Shown here: positions 10,102-23,199 of the stretch, in pieces
Numbering within the stretch: position 1 is the first letter of the stretch
How the letters are laid out: every line of letters begins with the position of its first letter
DNA from: Lucifuga dentata
Taxonomy: Eukaryota > Chordata > Actinopteri > Ophidiiformes > Bythitidae
Reading direction: 5' to 3'
Assembly (NCBI GenBank): GCA_014773175.1
Contig: VXCM01000961.1
Coordinates: 354,221 to 418,220, forward strand
Length of the DNA stretch: 64,000 nucleotides
Notes under the pieces: generated by a model
The model's database searches: none
Seen by the model: only the letters and a program-made list of their open reading frames with translations
What the model was told of the DNA's origin: nothing
Made by a program: the position numbers and the translations under genes

Positions 10102-11354
10102 TGTTCAACTGATTAAACTTCCTTCCCAACTACACTCTTGGGAACCAATGATTCTGCTATGTACCAGTTAACTACCCCAAAATAAACAATCAAAAAATCA
10201 AAATCAAAAAAGCATCCTATATTTGTGTCAGGCAGAGGAGCGAATGAGCACAAGTGAAAAGACATCAAGCTCTATCAAATTGCTCCCCTCATAGTAGCAA
10301 TGAAGCATGTTGAAGTGCAGGATGTATTAAGCAAGCTTCTGACTCTCTGTAAACGGGGACTTAAGATTTGTGTCCAAAATAAATGAAGTGTGTAAAATCC
10401 TAATTCTACTTCATGTTTTAATGGGAGATGGATGTGCTTGAGGGAATGTTGAGTACATTAATCATACTCTTACATGACAGTGTAAGGACTTTGGGGTTTT
10501 CAACAGCAGTCTTAGAGAAGCATGAAGAGGACTTTTTATATTAAGAATAATACACAATAATGGTGGAACCACTACATTAGAACCTACTTTAGTTATATCA
10601 CTGTGATACTCATCATAGCTTTAGACAGATAGGCAGCTCTGTACAACCCACTACAGCATCAATATGCTCCATGACTCCTGAAATTTAGGAGGAACAGGAA
10701 CCATTAGGCAAGTATCACTTATGATTACTTTCCGTGTTCTTATACAAATTATTATATTGTTGCCACCAGATGTTGTATTACCTCCTCTAGAGTATGTCAC
10801 TCTTATATTCAGCAGGTTCTCTCTTCACCACCTCCATATTTCCTCCGTGTTTCACCATTTTCTGCAGAACTGATGAAAAAAACAGAGATAAACCACCTGG
10901 CTTCAAAAATGACCATTGATTTGATTTAAAGATTCATTCGCAGGGCTGTTGCATTTATTACACTGTACATGTAAACCCGATAAACCGGTGAGTTGGTAGA
11001 TATGATTCCATATGTTGGGACAAAGTACAATCTTAAGTGAAATCTTAATCAGAAAATCCGACATGTTTGTGCAACTGCCAGACATTGGGAATGCAAAGGG
11101 AGGGTTTTGTATGTGGATAGTGGCCAATATGGCTTGCGGTAGCTATAGTCACACCTAAAAAGCCTGCCATCCAGTCATAAACCATAATCCATATCCTTTA
11201 TAATTAAGATAGCAGTCAGTAGAGCACAAATCTGAACAGATTTGAGCTATTTGAACCAAATTACAATTACAAAAGCAAGGGTAAAATTATGCATTGGGCA
11301 ATGAAATTGTGAGGGAAAATCTGTGTTAATATGAGTGCTCAACAATACAGGATA
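10102..11354. other. Unique AT-rich interval, no gene seen
   Basis: No TIR, SINE box, microsatellite or coding frame above background was found. Confidence 0.45.
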
Positions 11355-11483
11355 TAGATTTTTTTTTTTTTAATTTGGTAACAGCATCCTTCACACTTTT
11401 GGTGGTTGGTAGAGGAGCNTAGATTTTTTTTTTTTTAATTTGGTAACAGCATCCTTCACACTTTTGGTGGTTGGTAGAGGAGC
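11355..11483. repeat. Exact 64-bp direct duplication around a single N
   Basis: Bases 11355-11418 and 11420-11483 are identical, including a 13-T run, and are separated only by the N at 11419. This is the signature of two overlapping contig ends joined without merging rather than a biological repeat. Confidence 0.9.
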
Positions 11484-12838
11484 TAAATAGAGCTCCGATT
11501 TTACAGCAGAAAATCCTTCCAAAAATGTCCCCAAAACTTCTCAGACTTTTCACTAAGTTATTCAAAAAACATGTCTCTTTGAGTATGTGTCAGAAAGTAA
11601 TCTTTCAGCTGTTTGCTACCTCTATGGAAAATACTTTGTATTTATATTTCATATATGAACATTTATATAATATTCTTAATAATGCATATGATAAAAATAA
11701 CAGCTTGTCAGTAAATATTATTTCATATTATGACTGTATGGAGCAAACTTTTTGAATTACTTAATTTTAAATACTTTCTGAGATCTGTTATCTTTAACAC
11801 AACAGTAGCTACAACAGTAGCTAGTAACCACAACCTAGCTTGTGGTTTAAGCATTATTAGATTTGACAATGCTTCAAGATGGCTTCTGTCTCTGAGCACT
11901 AACTGCTATGCTTTTCTAACCTACTCCACAAGGTGGCAGCACTGAAACTTGACATAATTCTTCACAAATCCCCTTTACTGCAGCTTCAGGTGGATTTGGG
12001 GTGAAGGGTTTGGCTGAGTGACACCCGTCAGTGCACCTATCAGGAGTTCCTTCACCCAGACGCTCTGTAACCCTTTGGTCCAGTTCCATTTAGAGGCTTG
12101 CAAGTTTAAAATGTTTTGAATGGAAAATAGGAAGGAAAAAAAATTGCAAATTGATATGATACAATATGTAATAAAAACAGAGTTCTAATCAATTATTAAT
12201 CAGTTCTCAAACAAGTATGCTTACAGACTGAAAAATACACGAATACAGAAGTGGAAAAACAAGGCTGAAGCTTAACTGAAGGAATGTTGAAGTTTTTGTT
12301 AATCTCACTTCAGATTGAACCTGAGTTCAGACAATCAGATAAACAGTAACAAGCAATATACTGATTTGAACCTGTGATCCTGGACTGTTTAAAGAACTGT
12401 GTTCTTGCTGTAGGCAATTAAGATTAAGACCACGGTTAAGTTAAAAATAGAATGGAACTGCAGCAGTAAGCATTCTGACTTCTGAACTACCCCTTTCTAC
12501 CGCAGCACCTCCTACACAAGCGCACCTCACGGCTTCCTGTACAACACCACAGTTTTCCATTGTGTAGACTCACTGACAAATTTCAGCAGGTGTTAACCCA
12601 CAAAGGTCTGCTGAGACTTTTTAAAGGATAACATGAGCAGCTGAGCGTGATAGATGGAAACATATAGTGACTTGTCGCTCTGTGCACCTATATTCTGCAG
12701 CCAAACAGGCCAGTCATTTATTAAGCAAATAATAAACAGAACAGCACTCCCTATCTGTGAATTTTTGCAGTGTTTTTGTATTTTTAATGTATTGTTTTTA
12801 TAGTTTTGCCATAATATTTATGTGTTTCTAATTGACAG

Positions 12839-13083
12839 AAGGGGGCAGTCTGAGCAAACTTATTGCAGGCCTCCTCCTGAAAGTCTGGAGCAGTACCTCC
12901 TCAGAGAGATTCATTGACTGCAGCCTACAAGTGCTGTGTCCTGCACTTGACTCTCTGTTTGATGTTAATTGCTATTCTGGAGCCGCAGCTTTGCAGAGGC
13001 TTGGTGTGTCAGAGCTTCAGTGTTTAGCTGTGATGTCCACCGAGTTTATGGCAGATTATTATTTTGAGCAACATGCTCATTGA
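12839..13083 (+). CDS. Weak candidate exon with stop, unknown
   Basis: An acceptor-like 'tgtgtttctaattgacag' precedes a frame of 80 residues ending TGA at 13081-13083. It starts (G)EGGSLSKLIAGLLLKVW and ends EFMADYYFEQHAH. The base composition rises in GC relative to the upstream AT-rich DNA. The phase (two bases before the first full codon) would fit the donor at 5129. No homology is recognised and an 80-codon chance frame is plausible here. Confidence 0.2.
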
Positions 13084-13503
13084 AAACACCAACATAACCC
13101 AGAACAATCTGTAAGAAGATATTCTGCAAATATACACTATATTTCACATGAATTGGTGTATTTACAAATGCTGTCAGGATAACAGATGTTCCTATAAATA
13201 ACCAATTATATGTGGAATGTAACTATAAGTGACTGTTTTTTTTTAAATCCATTTAGCCAACATCAGGGTTATGAAGACCATATAATGTAGTTATAAAGGC
13301 ATGAACTGAAAGATAATGATGTGGAAAAACTGCCGGTGTGCCTTTAAGAGGTAAGATCACATTGTTATTCTGGGTTTGTCCACAAGCCGACTGTGGAGGT
13401 GGACAGATAGTGGTGCCGAGGCGGGTGTGTGGGGGAGAGAGAAGGTGTGGGAGGGGCATGTGTAGGAGTCTCCTAATATGAGTCTCTGGGGGCCAGTATA
13501 GAT

Positions 13504-13504
<1 letters not shown>

Positions 13505-13552
<48 letters not shown>
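13505..13552. repeat. (AG)n microsatellite
   Basis: About 24 uninterrupted AG units. The Ser/Leu repeat translation on the minus strand is not a protein. Confidence 0.95.
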
Positions 13553-13556
<4 letters not shown>

Positions 13557-14336
13557 CGATGTGGATAAGATGTCCTTTGAATGCATCTTGTGTGTTACAT
13601 CCGTAGCACAGATTGATCCTGTGTTCTCCTTCTCTGTGGAGTGATGTTGCAGGCTGAACACTCAAGGCTAAGCTGCCCATTAACGAGCCAATAATTTCTG
13701 TTATTATGTGAAAACCACAGCTGGTGCCACTGATGCAGTGCTTCTCACATGTCAGGCTGAAGCCCGAAAGAAGTCTTAGTGTTGCTCATTATAATGCCGG
13801 CCTCTCATTCCCGCTTCCATCCTTTGTTTGGGATGCATGCATGGCAGAAAAGGCTTGGTCTGGATAGTTTATTTAATTCCTCCCCAGCTCTCCTTTTGAA
13901 ACACAGCATGCACAATATAAAATCAATGTATTAAGTGTTCTCGACTATGCAGAGTGACGTGCTGCCATCCCCACTCTAAGCCTTTGGCTGTGATTACAGC
14001 TAATTTGAATGATTGAAATGCTTCCATAGTGGGGCTGGAGTGAGTGAAGTGAAGGGCTCACACAGATGAAGGGGGAGGAGGCGAGAAAGGCTTGGCTCTA
14101 CTCCAGGTGGAGGAGGTGAGTCATTCCCACAACACAGATAGACAGTCTATCAGAGTGTGTGCGCTTGTGTGTATGTGTGTATGTATATTGTTTATGTTCA
14201 TGCCAGCAAGCCCAAAATGTTGGTAGAGAATAAGAGAAGGTACTGGAAGCAAAGGAGTGGTGAAGGATGAATCCCACTGTATGCATTGTGTCTCTGCGGG
14301 TGTTTTTGTTTATCACTGCTTATTCTGTGTGAATAA

Positions 14337-14442
14337 TGACTGGATTTATGTTTTTATAGGCCAAATGACTCCAATTCCCAAGGTGGGCATCAGATTCACA
14401 TGGCTCGGGATCAAACTAAATGATGTCAGAGAAGTTCTGTAA
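14337..14442 (+). repeat. Exon-like segment, first of a diverged pair
   Basis: An acceptor-like 'atgtttttatag' precedes 'gccaaatgactcc', and the frame GQMTPIPKVGIRFTWLGIK continues to NDVREVL and TAA. The same layout recurs at 14674-14773. The pair could be duplicated exons or two copies of an unnamed repeat. Confidence 0.35.
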
Positions 14443-14673
14443 GAACATTAAAAAAAAGTTATTTAATGTTCCCTAAATGCAACATGAGTTAGTAAGTTGT
14501 GTGTTTCATCCTTGTATTTTTACTGTATTTGTTGTTTAACCTGTATTTTAACAGAAGTCTCTTTAGATTAAGTGGTTCTTAAGCATCTACATTCACACAT
14601 ACTTCATGCATTGCACGTCCCTTTGCATGTTTAAGTGTCCTGATTACTGGATAATTTCTGTATGTTGCAGATG

Positions 14674-14773
14674 CATAGTGACTGTGTGGTCTGTAGGTCA
14701 GCTGACTCCAGCAGGGAGTGTCAAATTCACGTGACTAAACATCAGAAATGACATCAGAGAGGAGCTTCAGTAG
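14674..14773 (+). repeat. Exon-like segment, second of a diverged pair
   Basis: 'gtggtctgtag' precedes 'gtcagctgactcc', followed by 'aaattcacgtgact' and 'gacatcagagaggagcttcag'. It aligns along its length with the first copy, but its frame is broken by an internal TGA/TAA. Confidence 0.35.
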
Positions 14774-15301
14774 AATTTGGCAAGACCTCAATTATTCTCC
14801 TCTTTAGGAAATACAATGACTCACACGTGTTATACTTGTATATCTACTTGGTGTTTTATTTAATCATTATGTTAGCATGTTACCAAAGTGGAAGTTCATT
14901 TAGATAATAAGCCTAAAACAACATAAGCTCATACTGTACATGCATAGAAGCATTCAAACAAACTCAAGCAGTGCTGAGGTACAGTACAGCCAAATGTTTG
15001 TGGCACCATGTTCATGGTGTTCAAGGTATTTATGGATGACTGCAAGCAAGTTGTTGGTTAGTTGTCATCCAACAAGGGAGGGGTGTATACAAAGAGGACA
15101 TTCTGTTCTAGACAAAGCAGGCATGCAGGCATACAACTCTGCTGCCTTCTTCCACCCCCGCCTGCCCATGCACCCCAGCCCACAAGCCTGTGTCTGCCTA
15201 ATAACTCTGCCAGACTCCCTCTCAGTCTCCATCTTCCTCTTCCTCTCTGTCTCTATCTTTTCCTCTTTCTCTCTCTGTGGGTGCATCTTTCTCTCACTTT
15301 A

Positions 15302-15302
<1 letters not shown>

Positions 15303-15344
<42 letters not shown>
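15303..15344. repeat. (CT)n microsatellite in a pyrimidine-rich tract
   Basis: About 21 CT units inside a longer pyrimidine-rich tract (about 15210-15360). The N at 15454 sits in the adjacent CCA-rich stretch. Long frames over this region, on both strands, are low-complexity artefacts. Confidence 0.9.
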
Positions 15345-15349
<5 letters not shown>

Positions 15350-15699
15350 ACTCTCACTGTCTCCTCCACCAACGCCACTGAGGAAGCGCAAATAAAAAGT
15401 TGTTGTCATGGAAACCTGCCGTGCCTTTCCTCCTCTCCCCTCATCACCACCCANACCACCCACCCCCACCACCACCACCACACTCAAACTCATACATGCA
15501 TAAGCACACATACACACGCACACGCAGCTATCTTGCATGTATTCTGTCGACACTCAAGAGAAAATCGAGTTCTAGCCAAAGTGAATGAGAATGTAAGAAA
15601 ACACCAGGAGAGACAAAATATACAAAGTGTAAACCACAGCAATGCAGCCTTACAAACTGTACAAGGCTTTCTGCCAAGTAAATATCTTACACTGTACTA

Positions 15700-17575
15700 C
15701 TCATGATCTATCAAAATTGGAATACTACTTAGTTCAAAAAGTAAAATAAGACATTTATAGCTGAAACTCTTATTTGCAATATCATGCAGATGTGCAGACA
15801 AAACAAACAAACAAAAAAGTCTTATACAGAAAATGAATGGAACTTTTCAAGCTCAGGTTGTAGCTGTCAGGCCAGAAACCAGGAACATGATAGATGTCAC
15901 TACACAATGAAAAGTGACATAAAAAAAACAAACACAGGTGCTTAAATCCTTCAGTAGTCAGGTGTTTCATATTATGTTTAATTTATTTTTGTCCAGTAAA
16001 TTCTGTTGCATGATTTTTGTGAATTTCTTGCTGTGGAGGCAATATAGTACTCCTCTACCAAGTATATGATGGTTATAAAGAAAAGCTACTTTCTTTATTT
16101 CTGTTTCTATTAACATCAACATAATACCTGTATTTATATTTGGATGCAAACAAAACATTAGAATATAAGAACATTGACGCTGTAATAAGATTCCTTTTAA
16201 AAGAATACAGTAGCTTATATTTCAGATAATATATTATGTTTAGGTCTGTTTATATTTAAAATGTATCTGAATTCAGTTACATCCCTAAAGTACAAATATA
16301 CTCCACATATAATGCACATACAATATCTTGACATGCGACATGCATGTGTACTTTTCTGTGTACTTCATCTGCAAGGCTTGTCAATATATTAAACCCAATT
16401 GTAAGATGGCTTCCTAACAGGAAGAGGAAGACAGAAGAGGAAGAAAAGGATTGCTCCTCCTTGGCAGACCACCAAGTGAAGTGAAGGTTTCAGCTGGAAG
16501 AGAAGCTGGTCCGCTGCTGCTGCTGTTGCTGTTGTTGTCGTCCCCGTGGTGACAACGTGGACCTCAGGAAGCCTCACTTGTCATTTCCCAGCAAAGCAAA
16601 CACACGTTCACACACACGTGCATGCAAACACCAACGCTGGTTGCTGTGGGTGTGTCTCCAGCTGCTCATAGGGCTGACGCACTTCCATTACACCCCCCAC
16701 CCCCCACCCCCGTGCATGCTCCCAGGGGCGTGCACATGTCCCACAGGTCTCCATTCATTCAAGGTGAGACGCAGATGACATGACAAGTTGCTGCCATGAC
16801 AACGGTTGGTTGGGTAAAGCTGATCGGCATGAGCCTACATGTTGGCTGATAATGTAATTGCCCCTCCTTTCTTTTCTTCTCCCTCTTCTATTGCAAAAGA
16901 AGAAAAACAGGCAAAACTCTCACAATGCATATTAGGTTTTAAACGTTTTAGCTCTTTTACCTCCATGTTAATGACATTTTTATGGTCTGTTTATGTTTGC
17001 TTATGATTCTAATGTTGAGCTGTAGGCCCTTGTTGAGGAGCTGCAGATTCTGGTCAGCTATCTGCAACCCTCAATCGATATCTAACTAATTTAATTCACT
17101 AGATGTAATTGTTGAGATGTTGATTGCTTCTCCAAGTTGTTTCAAATGAAATGTGTTTTATACCCTCCTGGTTATAAATTTTGGGATGCGATGGATTGCT
17201 GCATTCAGGATCAGACACAGTGTAAATTGAATGTTAGTTTGCCAAGGACTGATGAGCCTGCACATCCCAGCTCTGTCCTGATGTGTTGTATTGAGCGTGA
17301 CTGGCATGTGAGGAGAGAAAACAAGCAAAAACAAAACAGAAGAACAAAGTGTTTGTCAAATTAGTCTATCATCCCCTCACCAGCTAATTATCTGATATGA
17401 TAATTATGTTTATTGATTTTCCATCTACTTGTTACAATAATTACATTTTAACAAGCCTATCAGGCAAAGGTCTGCATGGGAGAGACATTATTGTTTTTAC
17501 CGTCTTTCATGTTTATGCACAAAAAAATGACATGTCTTTTTTAAAATTTCAATCTAACCCAAAATGAGGAAAATT
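15700..17575. other. Unique non-coding interval
   Basis: No gene is supported. A short C-rich stretch is at about 16690-16710. No TIR or tRNA-like sequence is seen. Confidence 0.4.
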
Positions 17576-17579
17576 TTAC

Positions 17580-17905
17580 GGAATAACCTTTGCCAGGGAG
17601 GTTATGTTTTACCTGCAGGTCTCAGGAGGATTGTTTAGAAACAACTGGTTTTGATTAAAGTTGATGGAAAGGTGATGAATTGCCCAGGGAAGAACATAAA
17701 TTTGGGTGCTAATTCAGATCCAGGAATTATTTAAAATTGATTTCTTTACATTGTGAGATAGTTTATTTATCTTTTTTGTGAATTTTTTTTTCAAAAGTAA
17801 CAAACTGATCTCAGTCAAAAATCAGCCATATTCATTCCATAACAGAAGATCAATGGGTGAAATTTGGTCCAGATTCAGATGAAGTTTTAAAACTTCTGTC
17901 TCTTA
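17580..17905 (+). repeat. Degraded copy of an interspersed repeat ('gccaggaggttatgtttt' type)
   Basis: 'tgccagggaggttatgttttacc' type words, followed by 'ccagggaagaaca', 'aaatttggg' and 'cagatccagg', match the general form of a repeat common in fish. A related degraded copy lies at 46305-46490. Class is not certain. Confidence 0.35.
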
Positions 17906-20900
17906 GGACAAATAAACCGATTAAGTTTATTAGAACAGGACAAATTTTGTCTAAGATGTTCAGCTTTGTGATTTAATGGGTACCCAGCTTGACTCTAAGC
18001 TGGTGAAAATATCTGACTAAAGGCTGGACTAAATCTAAAAATGCAAAAATCAATACTCTTAGGTGGTGATGGAGTGTCTGTGCCCCCTCATCTGCAAATC
18101 GTTGTGTCAAAGTCAATGTTTTATATTGTATAAAAGAAAACATTTTCTCCCTCATTCCCATTTACCCTGCTCTAAATATTGTATTCAGCAGAGCCACCAC
18201 CACAACAGCCTGTAGATAAGAAGATACATTGCTGGTGACATTTAAAAGGATCACTACCCCCTCATCTGCCTGTCCATTGTCAGCATCCTCCATGGCCTAT
18301 AATGAGAATGTGCACGCCCAGGCCATTATAAATAGTCTGTGTCCTGGTTAAATGCAACACCTCTCTTTGGGTGCTATTTGGGCTGCATGATTCACTGTGA
18401 TTCATGCCAGCATGTGTGTGTGTGTTCTCTCTGTTCTCACAGATGAGCTGGATGACCAGGGGGAGGAGATAAGGACTGCAATGGGAACATGGAACATGGA
18501 CATGTGTGTATGTGCATGTGTGTGTAGGCTGTGCCACGTGTGTAAGTGGTAAACTGAACAAAGCAAGAAGGAGATGGAGAGATTGAAAGTGCACAGCTGA
18601 AGTATCAAATTTGTCAGACCACTTTTGAGCCGACTTTGAGGAAAATCAGGACTACTTGGTAGAGTGAGAAAAAAATAGCCAACAGAAAGGAACAGTAATT
18701 TCCTTTGCAGCAAATTGCTGTGTTACCTTTGTAGTGTGTGTGTGTTGTGTGTATGCGTGTGTATGTGTGTGTGTGTGTGTGTGTATACCTTCTTGTACAT
18801 GCACTTGTTTGTATGAAGGGGCAGGTGTAGCTGCTAAAATAACAGAAAACCTTATCACAATGTTGGTATTTTCCTACTGTGCACGTGTACTGTACATCCA
18901 CCTACTCCTTGATGTGACAGACACCATGATTGAGTGATGGACACCTATTTAACTGCACCCTGCTGTTTCTTGTCTGTGTAGCAGCAAGGTAGGAGGGAGA
19001 AACTGGAGATAACGGATTAATATGCCGCCTGCTTATTCAGCTCCTAATTATTGGACTATCAGTTTGCATCAGTTTGCATCTGCAGCTGGGACTATATGCG
19101 TTAGTTTTTTGTGCATGGACATTTGTGTCCATGTAGGTGTGTGTTGTGTGTCTGTTTCTGTGATTTCTAGTGTACACTAGCTCCCAGTGGCCATGTGGGT
19201 GTGTGGTAGGTAGCTCAGAGTTACATTAATAGCCAAAGGGCAGGCAGGCAGGCAGGGAGGGAGGACATAGACAGCAAGGGGAAATACAGTTGCTTGTCGC
19301 CCACCACTTCCTGTGTCTCTCCTACACACACACACACACACAGCCCACGGACCAGAGCAGATTCTAAAACCAGTTTGTTGACTTACGGCATAGCGGAGAT
19401 GAGAGACCTAAAGGTAAACAAACAGACAAAAAGATGAGGAATGCCACTAAGAAAATAGTGAGGGGTTTGTCACTTGAAGGTTATGCAAGAGATGAGGTAA
19501 ATGACCTGCCCACGCAGCCCTACCCTTTGATTTTCTACTCAATAACTGCTGAAGTGGGGTAATTACAATGCCACAGGAAACACAAGATAACAGATCTTCC
19601 TCAAAAAAAACAACCTGCATCTGCCATTCCAGACTTCAGTAACAGTCGCCGCATGATGCAAGACACATATACAAGCCTAATTCTTCATATCCAGACCATG
19701 CTAAACTGTCACATTGTGAATGCAGTCAACAAAACAAAACACTCCTTCCTCACTTACAAATGTGCAAGAGTGCAGTATCAAGACACCACCAGCAGAGGTC
19801 CTTCTCTCATTAAGTGTTTTCCTTGTGCATCTTGAAGTAGGAACAGCAATGCACAATTGCTGAAGGTGAATCACAACAATTCTGGGATATCTGTGTTCCA
19901 GCTGGAAAAGGGGAATTGATGGTTGAAGTTGATGGGGAGCAGAAACTTAAATGATCACAGTAGTCAATGTTTCAGCTTTGTATCTTAAATCTTTTTGTCG
20001 AGGATCTAAGTTGCAGTTAATAATGACTATCTTGGCCACACTTTGGACCTTTCAAGCCCCTTCAAAGGACTCCACATCACCAAACAGTCACCCACGGTTG
20101 CTGACACTGGCTGCTGTTGAGTTGTAGCCATGCATGGAGGGAGATTGGAACGCCTGATAAGAAGCCCCTAGTTTGCACACATAAAGTAATCTGGTAGAGG
20201 CGAACCCCCTGCCCTTCTGGGATCCCACATCCCCATTGAACTTTCCACCCACTCACCAAGGAATGCGAAGAGGGGGAGGGAAGAGAGAGTTCTGTTAGCA
20301 GCAGAGATGGGGGGGGGGAGAAGATAAAGGGAGAGGAGGGCAGAGGCGAGAAGGAAAAAACAAAAAAGATGAGGAAAGACTGAGTCAAACAAAATTTGAG
20401 ATATGTCATCCTGAACTTGCCCCAGTGCTAATTAGACGGTTTGTGTGGTCATTAGATAATGTGAGAACAGAGAAGGGAATGTAATGACGAAGCCAGCGAT
20501 GACACATCATGCAAATCCTAGCAGAGGAGGCCATCAAAAGAGATTGCACGGCTGCGAGTTTTATACCCTGTCTTCTACTGAACAGGTGGGGACTGACACC
20601 AACAAGAAAGGGCATGGGAACAAGACAATGTCAGACACACGAGTTGTGTATGCTCTCACAAGTAACACCACACATACTGTACATACTTATCCAATGACGT
20701 TGCTTTATCTATCATTGTTAAACTCGGGAAATATATTGATGTGTACGTATGTGTGCTTAATGCCTCCACAATGAAAAGCTGGCTGTAACATATGACATCA
20801 TAAGCCCTCAGATACCTGTTTCATTTTGTTTTTGACACCTCAGGCTTGTCAACAAGTTGCTAATGCCTCTCTCCACCCTCTTCCTCTCGTTTCACAGACT

Positions 20901-22149
20901 TGCTCAGAGGACATTAGGACTGATGAAAGCAGGTGCCTTGGTACGCCTCTCATTGAATTAGGAATTCCACAGCGTAAAGTGGCAGCATTGTTGATGAAAG
21001 GTTAGAGCTGTTTCAAATTCTCCTCCCCAAATGAAAAGGGCCTCTCTCCAGTGGTTGTACAAAAAGAGGGATGACATTTTGGTTGCATCAGCTGTATATC
21101 TAAAGTGTCTGCAGCAAAATGCCAAAATGATCAAAGCCAAATAGGGAGGATAATACACACCGAGAGCACCTAGGCGCTCTTTGTTAGGTTATCTACCCAC
21201 CTTACCTTAGTCAGACCTCATAAAAAGTCATTACGCCCCTCAGTGATCATTTTGTGAATAGCCTCATTTAATGATAAACATTTACATGGTGGCAATGAAA
21301 GGCATTTATCAGGTTTTTACATCAGGGATTAGATTCGCTGGTTGAATTAATATCTGTTCAAGGGCAGATTGGAGGATTGGAAAGTCAGTGGGTGGAACAT
21401 GAAGAGATTTCACAAGAGGAGGCAGGTGGCAGTGACACAAGACATTAAAGCTCCTCTCTGCTTTAGGATCAATCTCCGCATCTTGCTCTCTTACGCCGAC
21501 ATACAAATGCACCGTTGTGACATATCACAGATGTGACTGGACAGGTTCTCTTTGAGGTGGAGGCTGAATGAAGGGAATGGAAAATGTTGCATTTTCAAGC
21601 ACAGCATGTAAGAGGCTGAATGCTTGACCTTCATTGTCATTGCCTTACGCTCGGGTCAACCGTGGACACGTCAGTACTTCTGTATTGTTCATTGTAAAAA
21701 TGAGCAGACATGCTCACTCCTTAACCCAGCAGCCAGCCGCCGTTCTGGAGATGCTGATCCTCTTGTCCTACGGCGACTCATTATGGCTCAGGCAATTCAT
21801 GTTTGCTCCTGTTTTCAGTCAGTGACACCCCAAGGAAAGAGAGTAGTCAGTCTAGAAGTTCAGTCGTAAGGATTATCAAAGGAGCATAATGTTGAAAGGT
21901 AAACTTCAACTATGTGCCCGCCCAACAGGCAGACAGAGCTGGGAGGCAGCGCAAACACAACGGATGTATTTGCTTTTCATGTGAAAATCAATGGGCCCAG
22001 ACAGATGGTGGTTTGTTTCCTCACTATTTACTCCCTGGCTTCATGACAAATGTCCTCGCTGTGCTCCTGGGCTGACGGTGCACAGGTAAGCAGAAAGCCA
22101 TTGCTTCCTTTCCCACCCCAAATGGATAACAGATGTGCTAGCTACTGCC

Positions 22150-22151
<2 letters not shown>
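17906..22151. other. Unique non-coding interval with short microsatellites
   Basis: Holds (GT)n runs at about 18747-18786, a (CAGG)n run near 19245-19262 and a (CA)n run near 19324-19341. No coding frame or transposon end is supported. Confidence 0.4.

Positions 22152-22202
<51 letters not shown>
22152..22202. repeat. (TC)n microsatellite
   Basis: About 25 uninterrupted units. Confidence 0.95.
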
Positions 22203-22205
<3 letters not shown>

Positions 22206-23061
22206 CTTCTGCTGTTGACCTAGCTACCACAAACAGCCTTGAACTCATTTCAAAAGAAAAGGTTTACTTTTTTGATAAGGTTTTCTCTCAGATCGGGCTT
22301 TATCACTGGTCAAAAGAGGTGAATGGAAATGTTCTGCTGTAAAGAAACACACACAAAGCTTTTATTCATATGGTTTAGTGACTCATAAAATGGAATAGCA
22401 CATAGACAGTGTCTGTAGGTCCAGTCCTTAACACCACACACATTGTAGATAGTGGCAAATACATAAATGAAATACTTCATGCTTGTTAAGCCCGAGATGT
22501 TTGAATTCAGAGGGAAGTTTAGACAGAAAAAAGATGCATTTATCATCCTGTTTTGAATCATATAGAGAACATGGCTGCTATGACTCAGTGATACGGCAAC
22601 AAACCAACTATGTTTTTAATGCAAGGGTGATAACATCTCTTATTTTCTTCAAGCTAAAAAATAATAATTTTTAGATCAGCACACCCACTCTGACACTATT
22701 TTCCCTTGATACAAATTTACAAAAATTGCTTTTACTGGAATCTGCCACAGCTGAGACTGTGTGAATATTTTTCCTGGTATCAATCAGTAGAAACTCCAGC
22801 TCTAGAGGCAGGAATGATCCTCACTGGAATCAGATGGAGGCCTGTGCTGTGTGGAATCTGTGGGTTTTAATAGAGCTTCATGTGGAATCAGACTTTCCTT
22901 CTGCTACTTCAAGATATATTTAGTCAGACAGTAGCAATTCTGTCTAAGTGCACCAAAACAGCACAGAAGGAAAATTCCTGTGATTGAGAAGTTTCTGTGT
23001 GACTTTTGATTCACAGGCAGACTGCTGATCACACAAATCCATAGTCTGTAACAGGCAACAC

Positions 23062-23194
23062 CACTTCCCCTTTCTTTCTCCCTTTAAGGAGGGAGGGGTG
23101 AGAAAAAGGAGAAGGGGGAGGAGGAGTNCACTTCCCCTTTCTTTCTCCCTTTAAGGAGGGAGGGGTGAGAAAAAGGAGAAGGGGGAGGAGGAGT
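23062..23194. repeat. Exact 66-bp direct duplication around a single N
   Basis: Bases 23062-23127 and 23129-23194 are identical and separated only by the N at 23128. As at 11419, an unmerged contig overlap is the simplest reading. Confidence 0.9.
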
Positions 23195-23199
23195 GAGTG

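Noticed and set aside
15062..15706. 214-codon frame
   Set aside because: It crosses a (CT)n run, a CCA-rich stretch and an N; composition is Ser/Leu/His/Thr low-complexity.
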